DNA of 64,000 nt from Stratiolaelaps scimitus (GCA_019614645.1 JABWDB010000002.1:24169501-24233500), one strand, 5' to 3'; counted from the stretch's first letter, positions 38,349 through 52,625 are shown. Numbers and translations: made by a program. The notes: generated by a model from the sequence alone, not told the origin.

Positions 38349-38759
38349 ATGATGGTCGTTGTTATTGTGTTCGTCACGATTTCAACGAAATGTCAACATC
38401 ATATAACGACATTGACTATGTCGCTGCTGCCGGTCGATGCCGCCACTGCTGCTGCCGCGATAAACCTCCATAGGATATCATCGTCATTTGACAGGAACCG
38501 GGTAGCAAGTGGGCAGCGTTTTCAAGGCAGAAAGAAATCCCGCAACTCTTTCAAAAGAATAGAGACGAAGAGGCGGCGGCGGGGGGGAGGGAGGGAAGGG
38601 GATACTGTTGAACCAAACTCTTGCCGGCAAAACGGCCGCCAGCTGACGGCGGCGGACGGCGCTAACGGGCGACACATCGAGCCACTACACCGAGATGGCT
38701 CCGGAAGTCACCCTGTGCATAGCGAATGCCCCGCCCTTGCTAACCCTTATGTAACGTAG
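38349..38759 (+). CDS. Weak candidate secreted basic protein, 136 aa
   Basis: An ATG pair in AAAATGATGG context begins MMVVVIVFVTISTKC, which resembles a signal peptide. Ala-rich, then strongly basic sequence (KRRRRGGGREG) follows, and the end is His/Pro/Ser-rich. Part of the frame comes from GC-rich low-complexity DNA, which weakens the case. No family, splice site or promoter supports it. It could also be a 5' exon of another gene. Confidence 0.22.
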   Translation: MMVVVIVFVTISTKCQHHITTLTMSLLPVDAATAAAAINLHRISSSFDRNRVASGQRFQGRKKSRNSFKRIETKRRRRGGGREGDTVEPNSCRQNGRQLTAADGANGRHIEPLHRDGSGSHPVHSECPALANPYVT

Positions 38760-41700
38760 CGTGTAGAGTAACTGGCCATTAGCTCATGGCTGCGCCACGC
38801 GTCCAACTAAACTCCTGTGACTAATAGCAAATGCGTTCTGTTCGATAACAATGACGAAAAAAAAAGCTAGACAGCCGACTCGAGCTCTAACGACATCACA
38901 ACTCTGATCAGGTGAACGCGCTGCAAAAGGCATACAAAAGAGAAAACCTGTCTTCCAAAACAGCTCTTGTCACTAATCCTAGTTATTGCATTACATCCCT
39001 CTCTCCCCCTCGCTCTCCCTCTCTGTCTCTCTTCTTGGCTCTTCCATCGAGGGGGCCACAGTTCGTGCATGAAGATAGCACAGCAAAGTGTTGATAGTTG
39101 TGGAATTTTGGTGGGTTCGTCGGAACACAGTTCGCCCACCCGCTCGTCCTACGGTGAGCGGTCAAGCGCGCCAATCCGCCGACGCCCACCAGGATTGATT
39201 CCTATTTGGAATTTGTTGCACCTAAACTGCCCCGTCATTGCAGGCGGATCTTCGGCCGGATGTTAGTTCAGTCAAACGGCGACAAGTTGCCGGTGCCGAA
39301 GACTGAATCTGTCTGCTACCACGGAGATTTCCCATGCGTTCGTTTTGACGAGACAAGGCAAAGTAAATAGATTATCATAATAATGTTTGTATGGGTAGTT
39401 GACAGCAGATGAGAGATCTAACCGAAGCTTGCAGTATCAGTGGTTCGACAACAAAGACGACCGCACAAATTCCAAGCGATAAAAATATATCGACTCGAAG
39501 GGGCAATTGTCGTCCAGCGGAAAGACTAGAACTGCGGAAAGAAACAGGAATGGAAAAGAGTTAAGGCAAATGCAGAAATCCCTGCTCATATCATATATAT
39601 GTTACATATATATATATATATATATAATGTAATTGTATGAACGATGAATCTCGTTAGCGTAACAGACCCGCAGTCTCTCCGCAGAAGAAGATCTAGTGAA
39701 GTGCTTGTCACTTCATGAAAGCTTTGATGTGAAAGCTCGCACACGCCAAAGACTATTGAGGTACGAGGTACAACGAGGTGACGAGCTAACGAAGCACGGG
39801 AAGGAACGGACATCAACAAAGTTTAGACTTATAACGCGCACGGTGATTTTAATTTAGGTTCTTGATGACTACGTTGACCGATTGTTGAGCGGCTTAGAAC
39901 TCTATGACGAATACATAAAATTGGAACTGCGCAAAACCTCTCTGCTAATCAGTTTGTAGCCTCATGAAGAACGTAATATTATAGTTCCGCAAAAGAGGGC
40001 ATATCACGGCAATGTACAGAAGCTGACTCATATTCATTCTGCAAAGCGTAGACAATAATTTTTGCTGCGTTGCCAGAACTGCATTCCAACATTGGCGAAT
40101 TAATAATTAATTAAAAATTTGTTTAAACTTCGCTGAAGAATATCACATTGTTGCCCCATCTGGTTGATCTTGCTTAGGGGACTTACTGTTTGATCTTAGC
40201 AACGGCTGGCAGCATAGGATTCTGCGCGCATCGGAATTATCGAGCTATATTCATGGCTAACACTTAACTAATTATTTCAGTGTAGGGACGAGTGTTCGAT
40301 TTCGCTCTATATGCAGATCGTTTTATGAACATCAAAATGTTCCTATTAAGTATTGCATTTAAAACCGAATTTTAGGAGTATGAAGGATACAATAACGGTT
40401 TAGGATGCGCTATATCGAGCGTCTCTACATTCTACAACAAAAACTGGTCCTCTACGATTATCCCATCCAGTTTTAGAGCACTTTGTCTGAGAGGCACGGT
40501 CCAGAAGGGTATCATGACATCGTAAGCAAGAATTCAGTTTGTTTCTATATTATTTCTGTTTCTTTTTTAATGACTTTTTATTATTATTTACCTCCTCTTT
40601 CGTCACACTGTAAGTCATGGGCATTACATAGAAAAATCAAGCTTGTTTGTGCATCAAAAACTCTAGAAAACAGCCTTTTCACTATGATTGTTGCCGCTAT
40701 TGTTCAAGAGTACCTTTACAAGGCTCGATAGACATATCCAATAGATAGATTCGCTATATGCAAGCAGACCATCACAAAACCATCAACACGGAAAGAACGC
40801 CATTGACAAAAAAAATACCTATGCTATCTTTAAGGGAATCTAGTACATATCTATATCTCACAAAACATTTTCATAATTTCGGAGCAAAAAGTTCGTCCCA
40901 TCACTGACGTTTCTCACTAGTTTCCCACGTAATCGATGTCACGACGGTGCCACCCTTCGAAGTCATGATGATCGCTCGTCGGCTGGCGTTGTTCCTCCTC
41001 CTAAGGAGCACCACCATGGGGGTACCGCCTCCCAGTATCATTTCGTTATCACAAATGCCCATAGATCACAAATGGGCACGTTTCAACGGGCCAACCCGTC
41101 ATCTGTGAAAGTTCGGCCCGCTGCGGCTTCGCCCCTTTGTCCACTACTCAATTCTTTCTGCTGCTGCTGCTGCTCCACCGTCGCGACAAGAAATGATCAC
41201 GATGTGCGATCACTCTTCTGAAATCACTCGCCGCTGCTGCTGCTGCTCATGACTTCGTCACACGGGTGCTTAGCCGACACTCCCACACTGCAACGACAAT
41301 TACCCGCCCCTCCCTTCCCCCGTCTCGCAATAATGTGTCTTTTTGCCCACGAGATGACACGTCGCTCGTGATCATGATGAAAGTGGTGCTCCGGCCGCTG
41401 CCGCGCGGCTCAGTGGCGCCTGCACCTGCATATGGATAGGTGTTGCCATTGCGAAGACGGTACCGTCTCGACGTCAGTGACAACAACAGCAGCTGTAGGA
41501 GGAGGAATGGGAGGTTGGCGCTGTGTCGCGTGTTGGCTCCATCTTGCGGAGAGTGAAAGCGCATTTCAACGACGAATCAACGAACGAACGAACGAATCAA
41601 CGGTCACCGTAGCAGTACCGTAGTATGACTGCGACGAATCCCGCTACAGCTGGCACAACCACAACTAACCACTACTGTTAATGCTTCGCCTTTGCCTCTC

Positions 41701-44435
41701 GTCTACTGCTTCTGCTTCAAGCATCCGTTCTTTCGGCGAAGTGAGTTCTCTTTCATCCAAGACGGATCTTGACAATGGCTGAAGCGAGACGCACCACTCC
41801 CGGTGCACGGCCATTGGTAGCGTCACTCACCTGCTCCTCATGTGCAAGCGGCTAGACCAGCGGGCTCCGCTTAAGGGCTCAGACATCAGTTGTGACTTGG
41901 CCTAGCTGCGTGAAGGAGGGAGCCTGCGGTGGGCTCTTCAGAAGAACAGTCATTCGTTGGGAATACCAGTTCATAGTGCGTGAGTGTGCCTGTCTGTCGT
42001 CGTTTGGACAACTTGGAGGGATCGGCTAGTCGAGCAAGTGCAAGTTGATGTGATTTGAACATGAGGTGAACACTTCGGACATAGCTCACGATGTGCTTAG
42101 ATGTAGATGCATGATGACGACGAAGTCGTAAGACCTCGTAAACCTCAAAGGAGAGGTGGTCAAAAAACATGCGACTCGTGGACGGTGAGTGTTGGTCGCC
42201 AAGGCATACAATGAACTTGCTTAGGGCAAGCTCCCTGTGTAACCAATGTGTATGAGTACGATGAGTACACACTCCAGGATATATTGTTGTCGAAGCTACG
42301 CCGCATGTGTTGACGTTTCCTAGGATAACAGTATCAATGGATGGATATATGCAACGTTGTTTCACGAACCGATGCAGTGCAGGCAAACAGGTCAAAACGG
42401 AAGAACATATAAATTAGCAACACATTCGCCTATCCAGCATTTAGCGGAACTAGTGGATTAACTCGCACACGCAGTGTAGAGAAAGGTGTTTAGACTTATC
42501 ATCATGGAGCAATGACATTTATCACATTCAGCGTTTGCAACCGCATTTACGATGTCGGCAAACACAGATGTAAGCCGGCAGTTGGCTGCCCGATCGTTGT
42601 TGTTTAAGGTTTTGTATAACGGACAATGTTTGAGGTGGAGGAATCTCGGAAGTTGTTAAGTCGGTGAAGCAGCAGATCGGCAAATTATTGTGGTTGCTTT
42701 GACGTTTCTGCTACACGTCGGTATGCTGGTCAATACCGACTATTATCTATAATGACCAGGACGGCAGTCATCGAAACGGCAGACTGCCAATGTACATATC
42801 GACAAATCGACAAGAGAAGATTTGCCGTTATATTTGATTATGTGATTATATTTGAGATGGACATTTCAGTCATGATGACGGTAGCTCGCTCGGCAACAGC
42901 TCAACATTAAACAGAGCAAACCCGTTGTACCATAAAGCCATTATACCGATTGCACAAAGGCACATCTCGTGTTGTGGCCCGTCCATGTTAATTCGATGAA
43001 GCGGGTGTTGACACCGATGTGTTTTCGCAAGAGTGACAGGTACCGTTGGCATATCGGACTTAAGACCAGGATGCCCGGATGCTCGGTAGGGGCAGTGTTT
43101 GAGACAGGCAACTGCTCTTCCGTTAGAAGCGCTACCTGGCTAACATCAGGCATGTGCTAGCCATTGTTTGGTCACCCACCTGACAGAGAGTCAGTCACCT
43201 GCGCTACAGTATTGGACTGGAGCAAATATATATATATATATATATCTAATTAGCGCTTCAAGTGACTTAATGCTGCGACGAACATTGACGGTGCCGTCAT
43301 TCAAAAACGGCTCACCCCAGATGTTTATACAATCGGCATACTAATTTCCTAGATAGCCTTAAGTCCTTAAGAGCTTGTGAAGAAATACGTTTTTTCAGCA
43401 TTATTTTATTTGTCAAAGGATAGCTCTCATGGTCTTGCAATAGGCGTATCTCAAACAGTAACACTGTGATAATTGGCTGGAGTGCTACCTATCTGATGTC
43501 ATTGAACGTTTACTAGAATAGAATACTTAATAGAATGGGTATGCGCTTAATGAAAAGGTTGAATTAATTATTGAATAGTTGAGAGTAAAAACTACATTTT
43601 TTTATGTTTTTCTGAAGACAAGTAAATATAGGTCAAAAGGCAATAAAAGGTATTTTCAGAGGCACAAACACGTGCAAACATGGACACCTTTAGCTATCTG
43701 TGCAATAAGGGACATTGCACACCGTGATAGTTAGTTATACATCTTAATCAATCACCAGTCATTGGGTAGCAGAAGCCTTCACTTTCACGAACTGACCATA
43801 TAGTTGTCCGGATAGCGAAGCTATGTTGGGTCTCAAAACATCGTTTTCCGTGGACGCCCTTCGAGCATATCATCAATGTAGACTCAATAGCAAGACCAGC
43901 ACAAGGGGTAATAGTGTCATTGGACTGAACACTATTCCACTGCCAACCTATAATAATATGCGTTGCCATAAAAACGCTAGCAGTGAATGGAATCTTAAGC
44001 ATAAATTACATTTAGTAAGTCAAGCATGCACTCTAGTATCCCATTCACAATGCTTGATTGGTTTTAAATAGGCCGACGTGAGTGGGCAGGCAGGTACCTG
44101 AATTATCACCATATACTTAGAAAGCTATCCGGCGTGACGAAACAGATTCACAATATCTGCCATCGTTACCGGACCTGTATATAGTATGCCATGCACTTCG
44201 TGTATCAAAACTCACCGTTGGAGTTTTCATTAATCTTAGTATAGGTAACGAAGGCGGTCGTGTTTACGACACGATCAGGGAGCTGAGAGAGATCATTTAC
44301 GCCGTATACGATCTTCGATAGTTTAAACAGTATTTCACAATCGTATTTGGCGTATTGTTCTTACACGAGGGACATTATGCGCTGATGCACTTGCAAGGTT
44401 TATTAATTCAGAGTTTACAATTTGTGCTACCATAG
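38760..44435. other. Intergenic stretch with simple repeats
   Basis: There is no gene I can support. (TA)n runs lie at 39606-39626 and 43226-43246. CTG triplet runs lie at 41158-41173 and 41233-41246, inside a GC-richer block (about 41000-41640) that could hold the promoter or 5' exon of the downstream membrane-protein gene. That link is only inference. Confidence 0.45.
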
Positions 44436-47400
44436 CGACGGTTTCGTCAACCGGGACGAGCCAATTGTTTGGTGTTTGGACGTGGTGCTGTCTGTTATTC
44501 GTCGCGGTTTTTGCTAGCATCTCGTCTGTCGTCCATACACAGCCTCCTTCAGGCGACTACCCTCTAGCACAGTATAAGGATGCCTCCGTTGGCTCCCAGC
44601 CGGAATTTAGACATCACAGGTAAGCTGACAAAAGCATGTCAGATTTGCTTTACGAGTTGTATTGAAAAAATTGAATTAGCCCCATGCCGTGGTAAATCCC
44701 TTACCAGAGCATTTTCACATTTGAATTTATCAGGCTTTTGAGCGCGGCCCTATGAAATGGTAAAATTCATAAATAAATCAACGCTCCGGCTAGAAATACG
44801 CTACTTAGATGGATAACACACGTACGATACTAATTACATTGAATTTTAGATGGGTTTTCAAAGGCACGCCTCAGCTATAATGCTCGAAACATTATAGGTA
44901 GTAGTATATGAGGATATAATAAATGCAAAATATACGAAGATGATTTATTTGGAGAGGATGGATTCGAGAACCGTGCGTGTACATTTGTTACATTTTAGAT
45001 GGAACCACATGTCCTATCCAAGGACTCCTGTGGCACTCCGAAGGCGCAGCGGACCGTTCGGAGTTCACAAGGGACCTTGGGAAGGTTACACGACCGTCGA
45101 TCCTCTCAGCAGGTTAGAGAAGTGATTTTCTCTCTCTCTCAAGGAGTCACATGAGATAATTTGTATCATCAACCAATCGCGCACAGAGATGAGACACAGC
45201 TCTGTTATAAATTTCGCCGTAGCACGCTTTGCCAAGGAAGACATGCAATCGAACGCTCGATCGCCAAACTGCTCAAGTTGAATGAGCGCAACCTTGAATT
45301 GTTATCACACTTGAATTATCATGTTTCAGATTCCATTATCCTGGTATGAGGGTCAGCCGATATCGCAGGCCAATAAGGCCGCAGGACGAACTTAACCCTA
45401 GGGAGCAAAGTCTGCCACCAACTACTGGTGCGTACCTACTTAAAAACCGGAAGAAAATAAAATAAGGAGAATAGATAGAAAATAAAGATAAGAAGAAACT
45501 TTCCTTAATAATCTACTGTTCTTATACTTTCAGTATTTTTGTATTAGTCGTGTACAATACCTGGCGTGAACGTCAAAATATCCAAAGACCATTTTCTGCA
45601 GTCTTCTTCCATGTCCGTGTATCGTTAGCCGAGGTGGGCATTAATACAACAATTTTACTGATTAAACACTCCATTCGATTCCATAAACGGAACAGCGGAA
45701 GCGATATCCTCGGAAAATCACTTTGTCCAGCTGATGCAGAGACGAAAACTACTTCGACCACGAAAACCACCTGTGATACCTCTCAATCGCGACGAAGCCG
45801 ATGGTGGTGGGGCTGATGGGCAGGACGATGATGCGCAAAATCATAGCGCAGGAGATACGGAGAAACCTTCCGAGATGATCCCTTTTAGATACTCGTCAAC
45901 TAACGGCAACTATCGACAGCCCCCGGTGAGAACGGAAGTCACCAATTGTTCGCATAATTCAGCTTTTCTCTTAGTGTTATTACAATGAAGATTCAAGAGT
46001 TAGATCGACAGTGCTTGAGTATTTGGTATTAGGGAGGAGGCTGAATGACTGAATTAAATTTGGATTTGTCAGGCGATCTTCCGGTGGTACTTAAAAACAA
46101 AAAGCTGCGCATAAGCAAAACAATGAATAATTGTAACATCACACAGCAATATATATATATATATATATAGATTTCCTTCGATCCAGACTCACAGAATGGC
46201 GAATACCCAGCATAGTAGAATTCTATATAATAATGTTCCCACATACAAATTTATTTTCGTTTATCAGATGCTAAAGGCTATAAGGAGCCTAACCATATGG
46301 CTCCTTATAGCCTTTAGCATCCTATCAGCCTAACCACATATGCGTACAAAGAACCATACCCGCATTGCTATTAGTAATCTCAACATACTGCCCTTTAGAA
46401 CATTGAATATTGAGCTACTTCACAAAGGTTAGAAAGAAAGGTCACTTACCTATATTCGAATATCTATGTCTTCCAAACTTACCATTTTATCATTGTGTTG
46501 GTTTGCTAAGCGTTCGCATCCGAAGCCGCCGGCGGGTGACGGATCGAGCACCACGGAGGGGCCGTCTGCTGGGGATAGCCGCTCCGATGAGACGACAGAG
46601 ACTAAGAGTTATATAGGATTGCCAGGCTACTGGAAACCTATCCGCGTACCTCCTTACGGTTACAACTATCCGAGATGGTACGTATTGATATTAGCCATGA
46701 AAGAACGAATTGGCGGGGCGGCTGAAGTCGTATATTCTGATGAGTGTCCATTTTCCTGATTTCGTTATCGTGTGCCTGTCCAATCGGACACAAATCTTAA
46801 GGTACCACGTTCAGCGTACGAAGGGAGGCATCCCGATAGCTGACGATAAGGAAAAAGAAGATGAGGAGCAATCAATAGAAGAAGGATTTTCAAACTCTGC
46901 GACTGCCGGTTCCTCGCAGAACCCAACATCCGGTGTTACCACTAGGGAGCCTGAGGCGTCCGAGTCATCGTCTAGCAATGAAGGTCAGCAGCGACCAAGA
47001 GTCTCTACCTATAAGCCCATGTTATTCTAACTAATGTTTCTTGTTCCTGGCTTTCAAGGCAAATTGTACTCATAATCAGCCTTGCGCTAAGCCATATGCA
47101 CATTTTGACACTTTTCTGTTCGGAAAAGCATTCGGAAATATTTAACATAGGTTTATTTTTGAATCTGTAGTAACTTATTCGACTGGTTTTTAATGTCTCA
47201 TTCTGCGACCGATCGACCTTATCTTATCTCTATGGCCCTCAGAGCCATCTGAGCAGGACAGCACTACAACGGAACAGGCAGCCCAGCACGATCTGGGTTT
47301 GTTGAACTTTCGACCGCACATGACTTTGTCACCGGCATTCCCCACCAGATTCCCAGGCGCCTATCCGCTCCAACCAGGTCTACATAGTTTAACCGCAGGA

Positions 47401-50400
47401 AGAGACAGCTTCCTGCCGCATGCTGTACGAACACCTCCTGGAGGACCCACATTCGGCCCCTCGGGTTTCCCTCCGTTTACACCGCCTTCGGGAAGGCCAA
47501 TGGACTACCACACATGGTTGCGGAGACATCACGCAATGATGAACCATCTAACAGAGCCCAACATCCCTGACGAAGAGAATGAAGTAACGACACCCTCAGC
47601 TCCCGTGGTCACTCAGACGACCTCCGCATCACCTCGCACTGGTTAGTCGAATGTCCTATCTACAGCAACCAATTGATAACAGTGCGACACGTTGTCGCCA
47701 TATATAAATCTATCACAGTATCTCGTCGCAGACTATTTTCGGCAATATCTAGATAGCTATCTATCGGCTTCATATGGGGTGGCACAGATATCTGAGATAT
47801 CTGTTGACTTGTCATCATCTGTAAAAGTCTATAGATATCAAAAGGTAAGCACTAAAATTACAAGAGTTAGGAAACTTGCAGCTTCCGATGGGCATATCGC
47901 AATGGAGAAATCTTCGTATTCCTGTAGTTCGCGCGTACAACATATTTAGAATTATTTCCATTTTACTTATGGAATTGCAGTTTGGCGTACCAACATGTCG
48001 GTATGCAGGTTCATGCATGTACCGAGCAATTCAATCTCTTCACCGAATGTCTATTCAATGACCCGTTACCAACTGGTCGCCCCACTGCATTTGGGATTTC
48101 GAATTCGACATCTTATGCTATGGCATCAAAGTCATTTCTATTTGCTCTCATCTCTACTATCCATTGACTGTTTAAGGTAACGGTTTTGTCACAGTATTCT
48201 CTCGTGACAATCGGAGTGTTTGCCTTTTTCCTGCCAGTACTTGCAAGCTACATAATATATAACACATGTCACCGTCTGTGCGCCACTCGTATCGAGGCTG
48301 TAGATTGTTACGCTAGCATACCCTATTACTATTATTATTTTATTATGTGGGCGGAGCAAGAGGTCAATGGTCACTGAGTCTCTCAACACCACGCGACGGC
48401 CCTGGCCCGCGCTGTTTATTACACTGGTATCTATTATAGATAGTTACAGCTTGGTCTTTGCAGCTACCGCAACTACAGCTTTCCACTTTCATGCTGGTAT
48501 TGTTGTTGTTATTGCTCATACAAGAGAACGAGTGAAAGGTATATTCTAACAGGTAGCTTCTGATCGAACCCGATGTCCCCAACTACTAACTAAGGCAGCA
48601 CTCAAATATTGCGGTCTTTGGTGGACGCTCCTGGAGGCATAGTCTGTTCTAGTCTCGGTTCGTTGAGTTGGCCGTTCTAAACCTGCAGCCGAAATCAACA
48701 GCAACTGGCTTGGTCTGGCCACCGCAGCTGCTATAGGGGCCCAAGTCGGCCCAACCCAAAAGTAATACCTACCTTGTTGTTGCTGCTGTTGGCGATGGTC
48801 GGTCGCCGCACTCGTTGTGTCCGGGCCAATGGCGCAATGGGGCCTCGGCTGCGGTGACTTTTGAGTCAAACGTTCGCTGTTGCCTCCACCATTATATATA
48901 TATATATATATATATATGTACTGTTATGCTGCCGTGATTCCACACAGTGAGGCCAGTGACTATGCCCCTGTCATTCACTATTCATTCCACGATCGTCGTC
49001 GCTACATGCGACGATGCATCTTAAGCTGACTACTCGTTTCTATGGCGAGGTGGCATTGCCTGCTGTTGATTCTGCTCATGCTGCTTACCTGCTCCGGTTA
49101 CTTCTACTTATGATGTCGATGGTGGTTAGCAAACCCAACGAAAACTCTAGGGCGCTCCGGGTTTTCCAATCCTGTCTCCGTCACCGTTACCACTCACAGG
49201 CCCTTGGCAGGCTTCGGATTCACGGGAAGTTAGCAGGCATCAGTAGCAGCAGTAACATCAGAAAGCCACAGTGAGTGTGCGGCCCAGTGATGTTAGACGG
49301 CTGGGCTTCCTATTTGACTTCTTCCTTTTTTTGATTTGTCTCTACGAAGCCCCGCGCCAACTGTTCTATAGAAATGTTAGAACAGCCAGACAGAGAGACG
49401 GGTGAGTGAGTGGGTGGGTGGGTGCTGTTGGCTGTAGTTGCTCACGGGCAGAGATGCCGCCTGGAGCGACCCGCTGATAGATAGACAGGACTCAGTCGGA
49501 GCCGCCGTCGTCACCGTGCGCGCGCCTTCGCTAATGCTACAACAAGAACAACAACAAGAACGACAGCACCTGTGTCAGTCCTTGTGCTGCTGGCAGGGGC
49601 ACTTTCATTCAGCGGACAATTGAGTCGCTCCGAGACAGGAGCAGGAATAATATCTTGGGCGATAGCGACGTTTGGAGATGCCGCCGGGAGATGCCGAAAG
49701 CGACAGCCAGTTCATTTGCAAACAACGTGAATGGTACTGACAACAACAACAACAACAACAACAGCAACAACCCCAGCGACCATGTCAAAAGTGTAGCACC
49801 AGCGGCTATTGAGAAGAAAGGAAGAGAGCAGTAACACTAAAAACAATGGAGACACTTTCACCTGTGTTGTTACAAGAGCATCAGCGATGCAGCTTTGCTG
49901 GGCCTGGAAAGCCGGGTTGGACATTCGGATTGAAAAGAAAAGCTACAAGAAGGAAGACGAAGACGGCGATGATTCGTGAATGCCCCGTACACCTCTGACT
50001 GCTGTGACTAACTGGTAGCATTGTGGTTTCATAATTAGATTTTAAATACTGAGAACACAAACAATTGCTAAAATTATATTGAAGTCAGAGTTTTGAGTGT
50101 TGTTTAACTAAAAGTTTTGTCTCAGAAAAGATCAGTGTACTCAAATGTGATGCTGATTGTGGTGAAATTTAGTCGAGCTAAGGTACACAGATGTGTGTTC
50201 ACAGCATAAATTCCAACAAGGGTGGTTTGTCCTAAATGTGGACCTTATAGGTCTCAAGGTCTATAAGAGCGCCTCGGGGCGGCGTTCTCGGTCATCTCTG
50301 TGTTATCTTGTACACAACGCTAGTTCTCTTTGCTATAAATGAGGCCTCTCCCAAGGCTTGAGGCATGTCGTTTGCCGATGATACTTCGGGGATACAGGAC

Positions 50401-52625
50401 TGCATCTCATTCCGAGATGTTTTCAAGGTTAAAATCCAATAGGTAGATAACGTACACCAGATGATGCGGTGCCTGTATTTGACCTCGAGGAGTGGCTGCG
50501 TTTGTGAAAGAACGAAATCTTTAACTTTTTGCACGTGTTCAGTGATGCAAAAGTATATCCTATTCTTTAGTCTATATCTGCTGAAGTACTGCGATGGGTT
50601 TCGCAAAGATCAAATCATCCGTGTCCGTTTCTCCTGTTTCAGCTACGTTGGCGCCCACCGTGTCGGCATCGCCGACAATCATCTTTCCCACTCCGCCCCC
50701 GCCGCCAGGTCGGCCAACCACTGCCGAGAGCATCGGGCAAACGCCTGTTGATACAGCCACCTATTCTCCACCGCCTTATCGCCCCCCTGGTCCACCCGGA
50801 CCTGGACCTCCATCGTATCCCTCAGTGACTAAGCCGATCACAGATGCGGGTCCCCCGAGAGGCCTTTCGACTTCGGAAACATCGACATTCTACACGAACG
50901 CAAACAGTGGTGGAAATCGCAGTCCACAGGGTGGAATCTATAATTCGCAGGCAACGTTCATCGGACCGGTGAGGCACCATAGGCCTGGCACCATTTCATT
51001 GCAGGTACTACGGGTAATGCAGTTGTCAGTCATTTCTCATCATTTCTCGTCATTGTCTCTATAGGAGCCCAGCAGACAACCACATATCTATGTTACGAAT
51101 CGTAGGAATTTTAAAAAGGTTTGCTACAAGTATAGGCTTGCTTGGAGGACAAATACAGCAAGGGTTTTTGAAATATCGACGTGATGAGTGAATATATTTG
51201 ACCATACTTTGAGTGAATATATTTGACCATACTTTGAAGATATCGACTCGATAGTGATCAATTGGCGTGGTAACATAATGTCGTGAAGCACTTCTCAGGC
51301 AAATAAGAGATCCAGAGTCAATTCCACAGCCACGCCGATCCATCTAATTTAGTCACCATCTTCAATACATGGTCATATATTTATTCCAAATGTATAATAG
51401 CAACTGTTTGAAAAGTTCGAATTGCCGGCTTGACGAGACGACTTACCCGATCTTAACATATCTGACATACAAATCATCAATCTAATAATATAAATTTTCT
51501 ACTCGTTCAATAAAGCCTCACGAAGGTCATCATCAACAAAGACAACAGCAGCAACACTCGCAATCGTCTGAACTGAGCGAGGAGCAGCAACGCAGCGCCT
51601 CACATCTCGAGAGCATCCGTAGCAAATACCCTCATTCGACATTTCCTACAAGGGCCGAAGGTGATGAATCAGAGACCCCTGTCCAGGCGGACGAGCAAGA
51701 AAGGTTACGCGCAGGGGAAGTGGCTGGCATGGTAATCGGCATAGTGTCTCTAATTGCAACACTCGTTGGTACGTATGACTATAGGCAGAAGCTGTAGATC
51801 TACTTACGTAAGCGATATTGCAATATATTGCTTACAAGTGAAGCTGTCAGCATATTCATTTGTCTTCATTCATCTGCCTAGTGACAGTGATTATGCTGAT
51901 ACATCTGTTTGTCATTCCGCATACAATGGAGAGGAGTGAAGTTACACTTTAAACTCCTAGCATTGTTCTGTTTATAATTTCCCAGGTCGTTTGATCATAT
52001 CATATCAAAGACAACATTTATTGTACTTTTTGCGCCAGCTATTATAGTTTTCGCTAGACGTGTGTCACGTGTTCACAATCGTCATCGGGTTCGTCTTTTT
52101 ATTATAGGTTGTGTGACCTTCCTTGTGCTCAAGAAGCCTCTAGCAGCTTCAGAGGAACCTGCTTACCCATCACCCGAACCACCGATCACCTCCCTTCAGC
52201 GAACGTTCTCTGGCGGCGTTGGCGGAGCGATGTTCGTCGGCGATGTGGGCACACTCGGCATGGCAATGCCTGTGGGGGAATGCGATGGGGCGGACGGAGA
52301 CTGCGGGTCGTCGCCGCCCCCACCGCGGCCTCCAAGCCATGCCTCGATTCATCCGCCAAGCCATCATGGGCCAGGTCGGAAGGGTACGCTGATGCAGCCC
52401 ATTCCCGAATGGTCGTACTCACCGGCCAGCTCGATCCGACTATCATTCGACGAAGTTCATCAGGCCGTCCAAGGGGAGAGAATCGACAGAGATCGAGAAT
52501 CGAGTGGCGGTCAGAGAGGAGCGGAACCTCTGGGAGTACACAACAGCCAGGCCCCGAGTCGAGCCGAACTAAACGTAACTCCGGAACAACGAGAATCGCC
52601 AGCGAGGTCAACCGGTTACATTTGA
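44436..52625 (+). CDS. Large single-pass membrane protein with proline-rich ectodomain, unrecognised
   Basis: Ten exons agree in phase: about 44436-44619 (5' edge unsure), 44999-45112, 45330-45427, 45696-45925, 46511-46677, 46802-46983, 47243-47641, 50643-51004, 51516-51768 and 52108-52625; about 835 codons. The first has a signal-like stretch (WTWCCLLFVAVFASISS), and an ATG must lie upstream. The outer part is low-complexity: YPLAQYKD, PYGYNYPRW, an acidic stretch near DDKEKEDEEQ, then Pro/Ser/Thr-rich parts (PTPPPPPGRP; YRPPGPPGPGPPSYP) and a Gln/His run. Few cysteines appear. VAGMVIGIVSLIATLV plus GCVTFLVLKK, joined across exons 9 and 10, forms one membrane helix followed by Lys-Lys. A cytoplasmic tail of about 165 residues ends SPARSTGYI. 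Exon 8 has an alternative in-frame donor at 50968. Mucin-like or cuticle-anchoring roles are possible; none is shown. Confidence 0.75.
46267..46321. repeat. Perfect 22-bp hairpin in intron 4 of the membrane-protein gene
   Basis: GATGCTAAAGGCTATAAGGA (46267-46286) plus GC forms a 22-nt arm that is exactly inverted at 46300-46321, with an 11-base loop (CTAACCATAT-type). Just downstream CAGCCTAACCACATATG nearly repeats the loop region. It could be a tiny inverted-repeat element or a hairpin RNA; no function is shown. Confidence 0.9.
48893..48917. repeat. (TA)n microsatellite in intron 7 of the membrane-protein gene
   Basis: About 12 TA units. The same intron has (CAA)n at 49741-49763 and CTG/CAG-type triplets elsewhere, but no exon I can support. 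Confidence 0.9.
51186..51235. repeat. Perfect 25-bp tandem duplication
   Basis: The unit GAGTGAATATATTTGACC plus ATACTTT occurs twice head to tail without a mismatch, in the intron between exons 8 and 9 of the membrane-protein gene. Exact identity suggests a recent event or an assembly artefact. Confidence 0.95.

Noticed and set aside
41150..41640. CTG/CAG triplet-rich frames on both strands
   Set aside because: The open frames follow from triplet repeats and GC content. I keep the region only as a possible upstream exon or promoter area.
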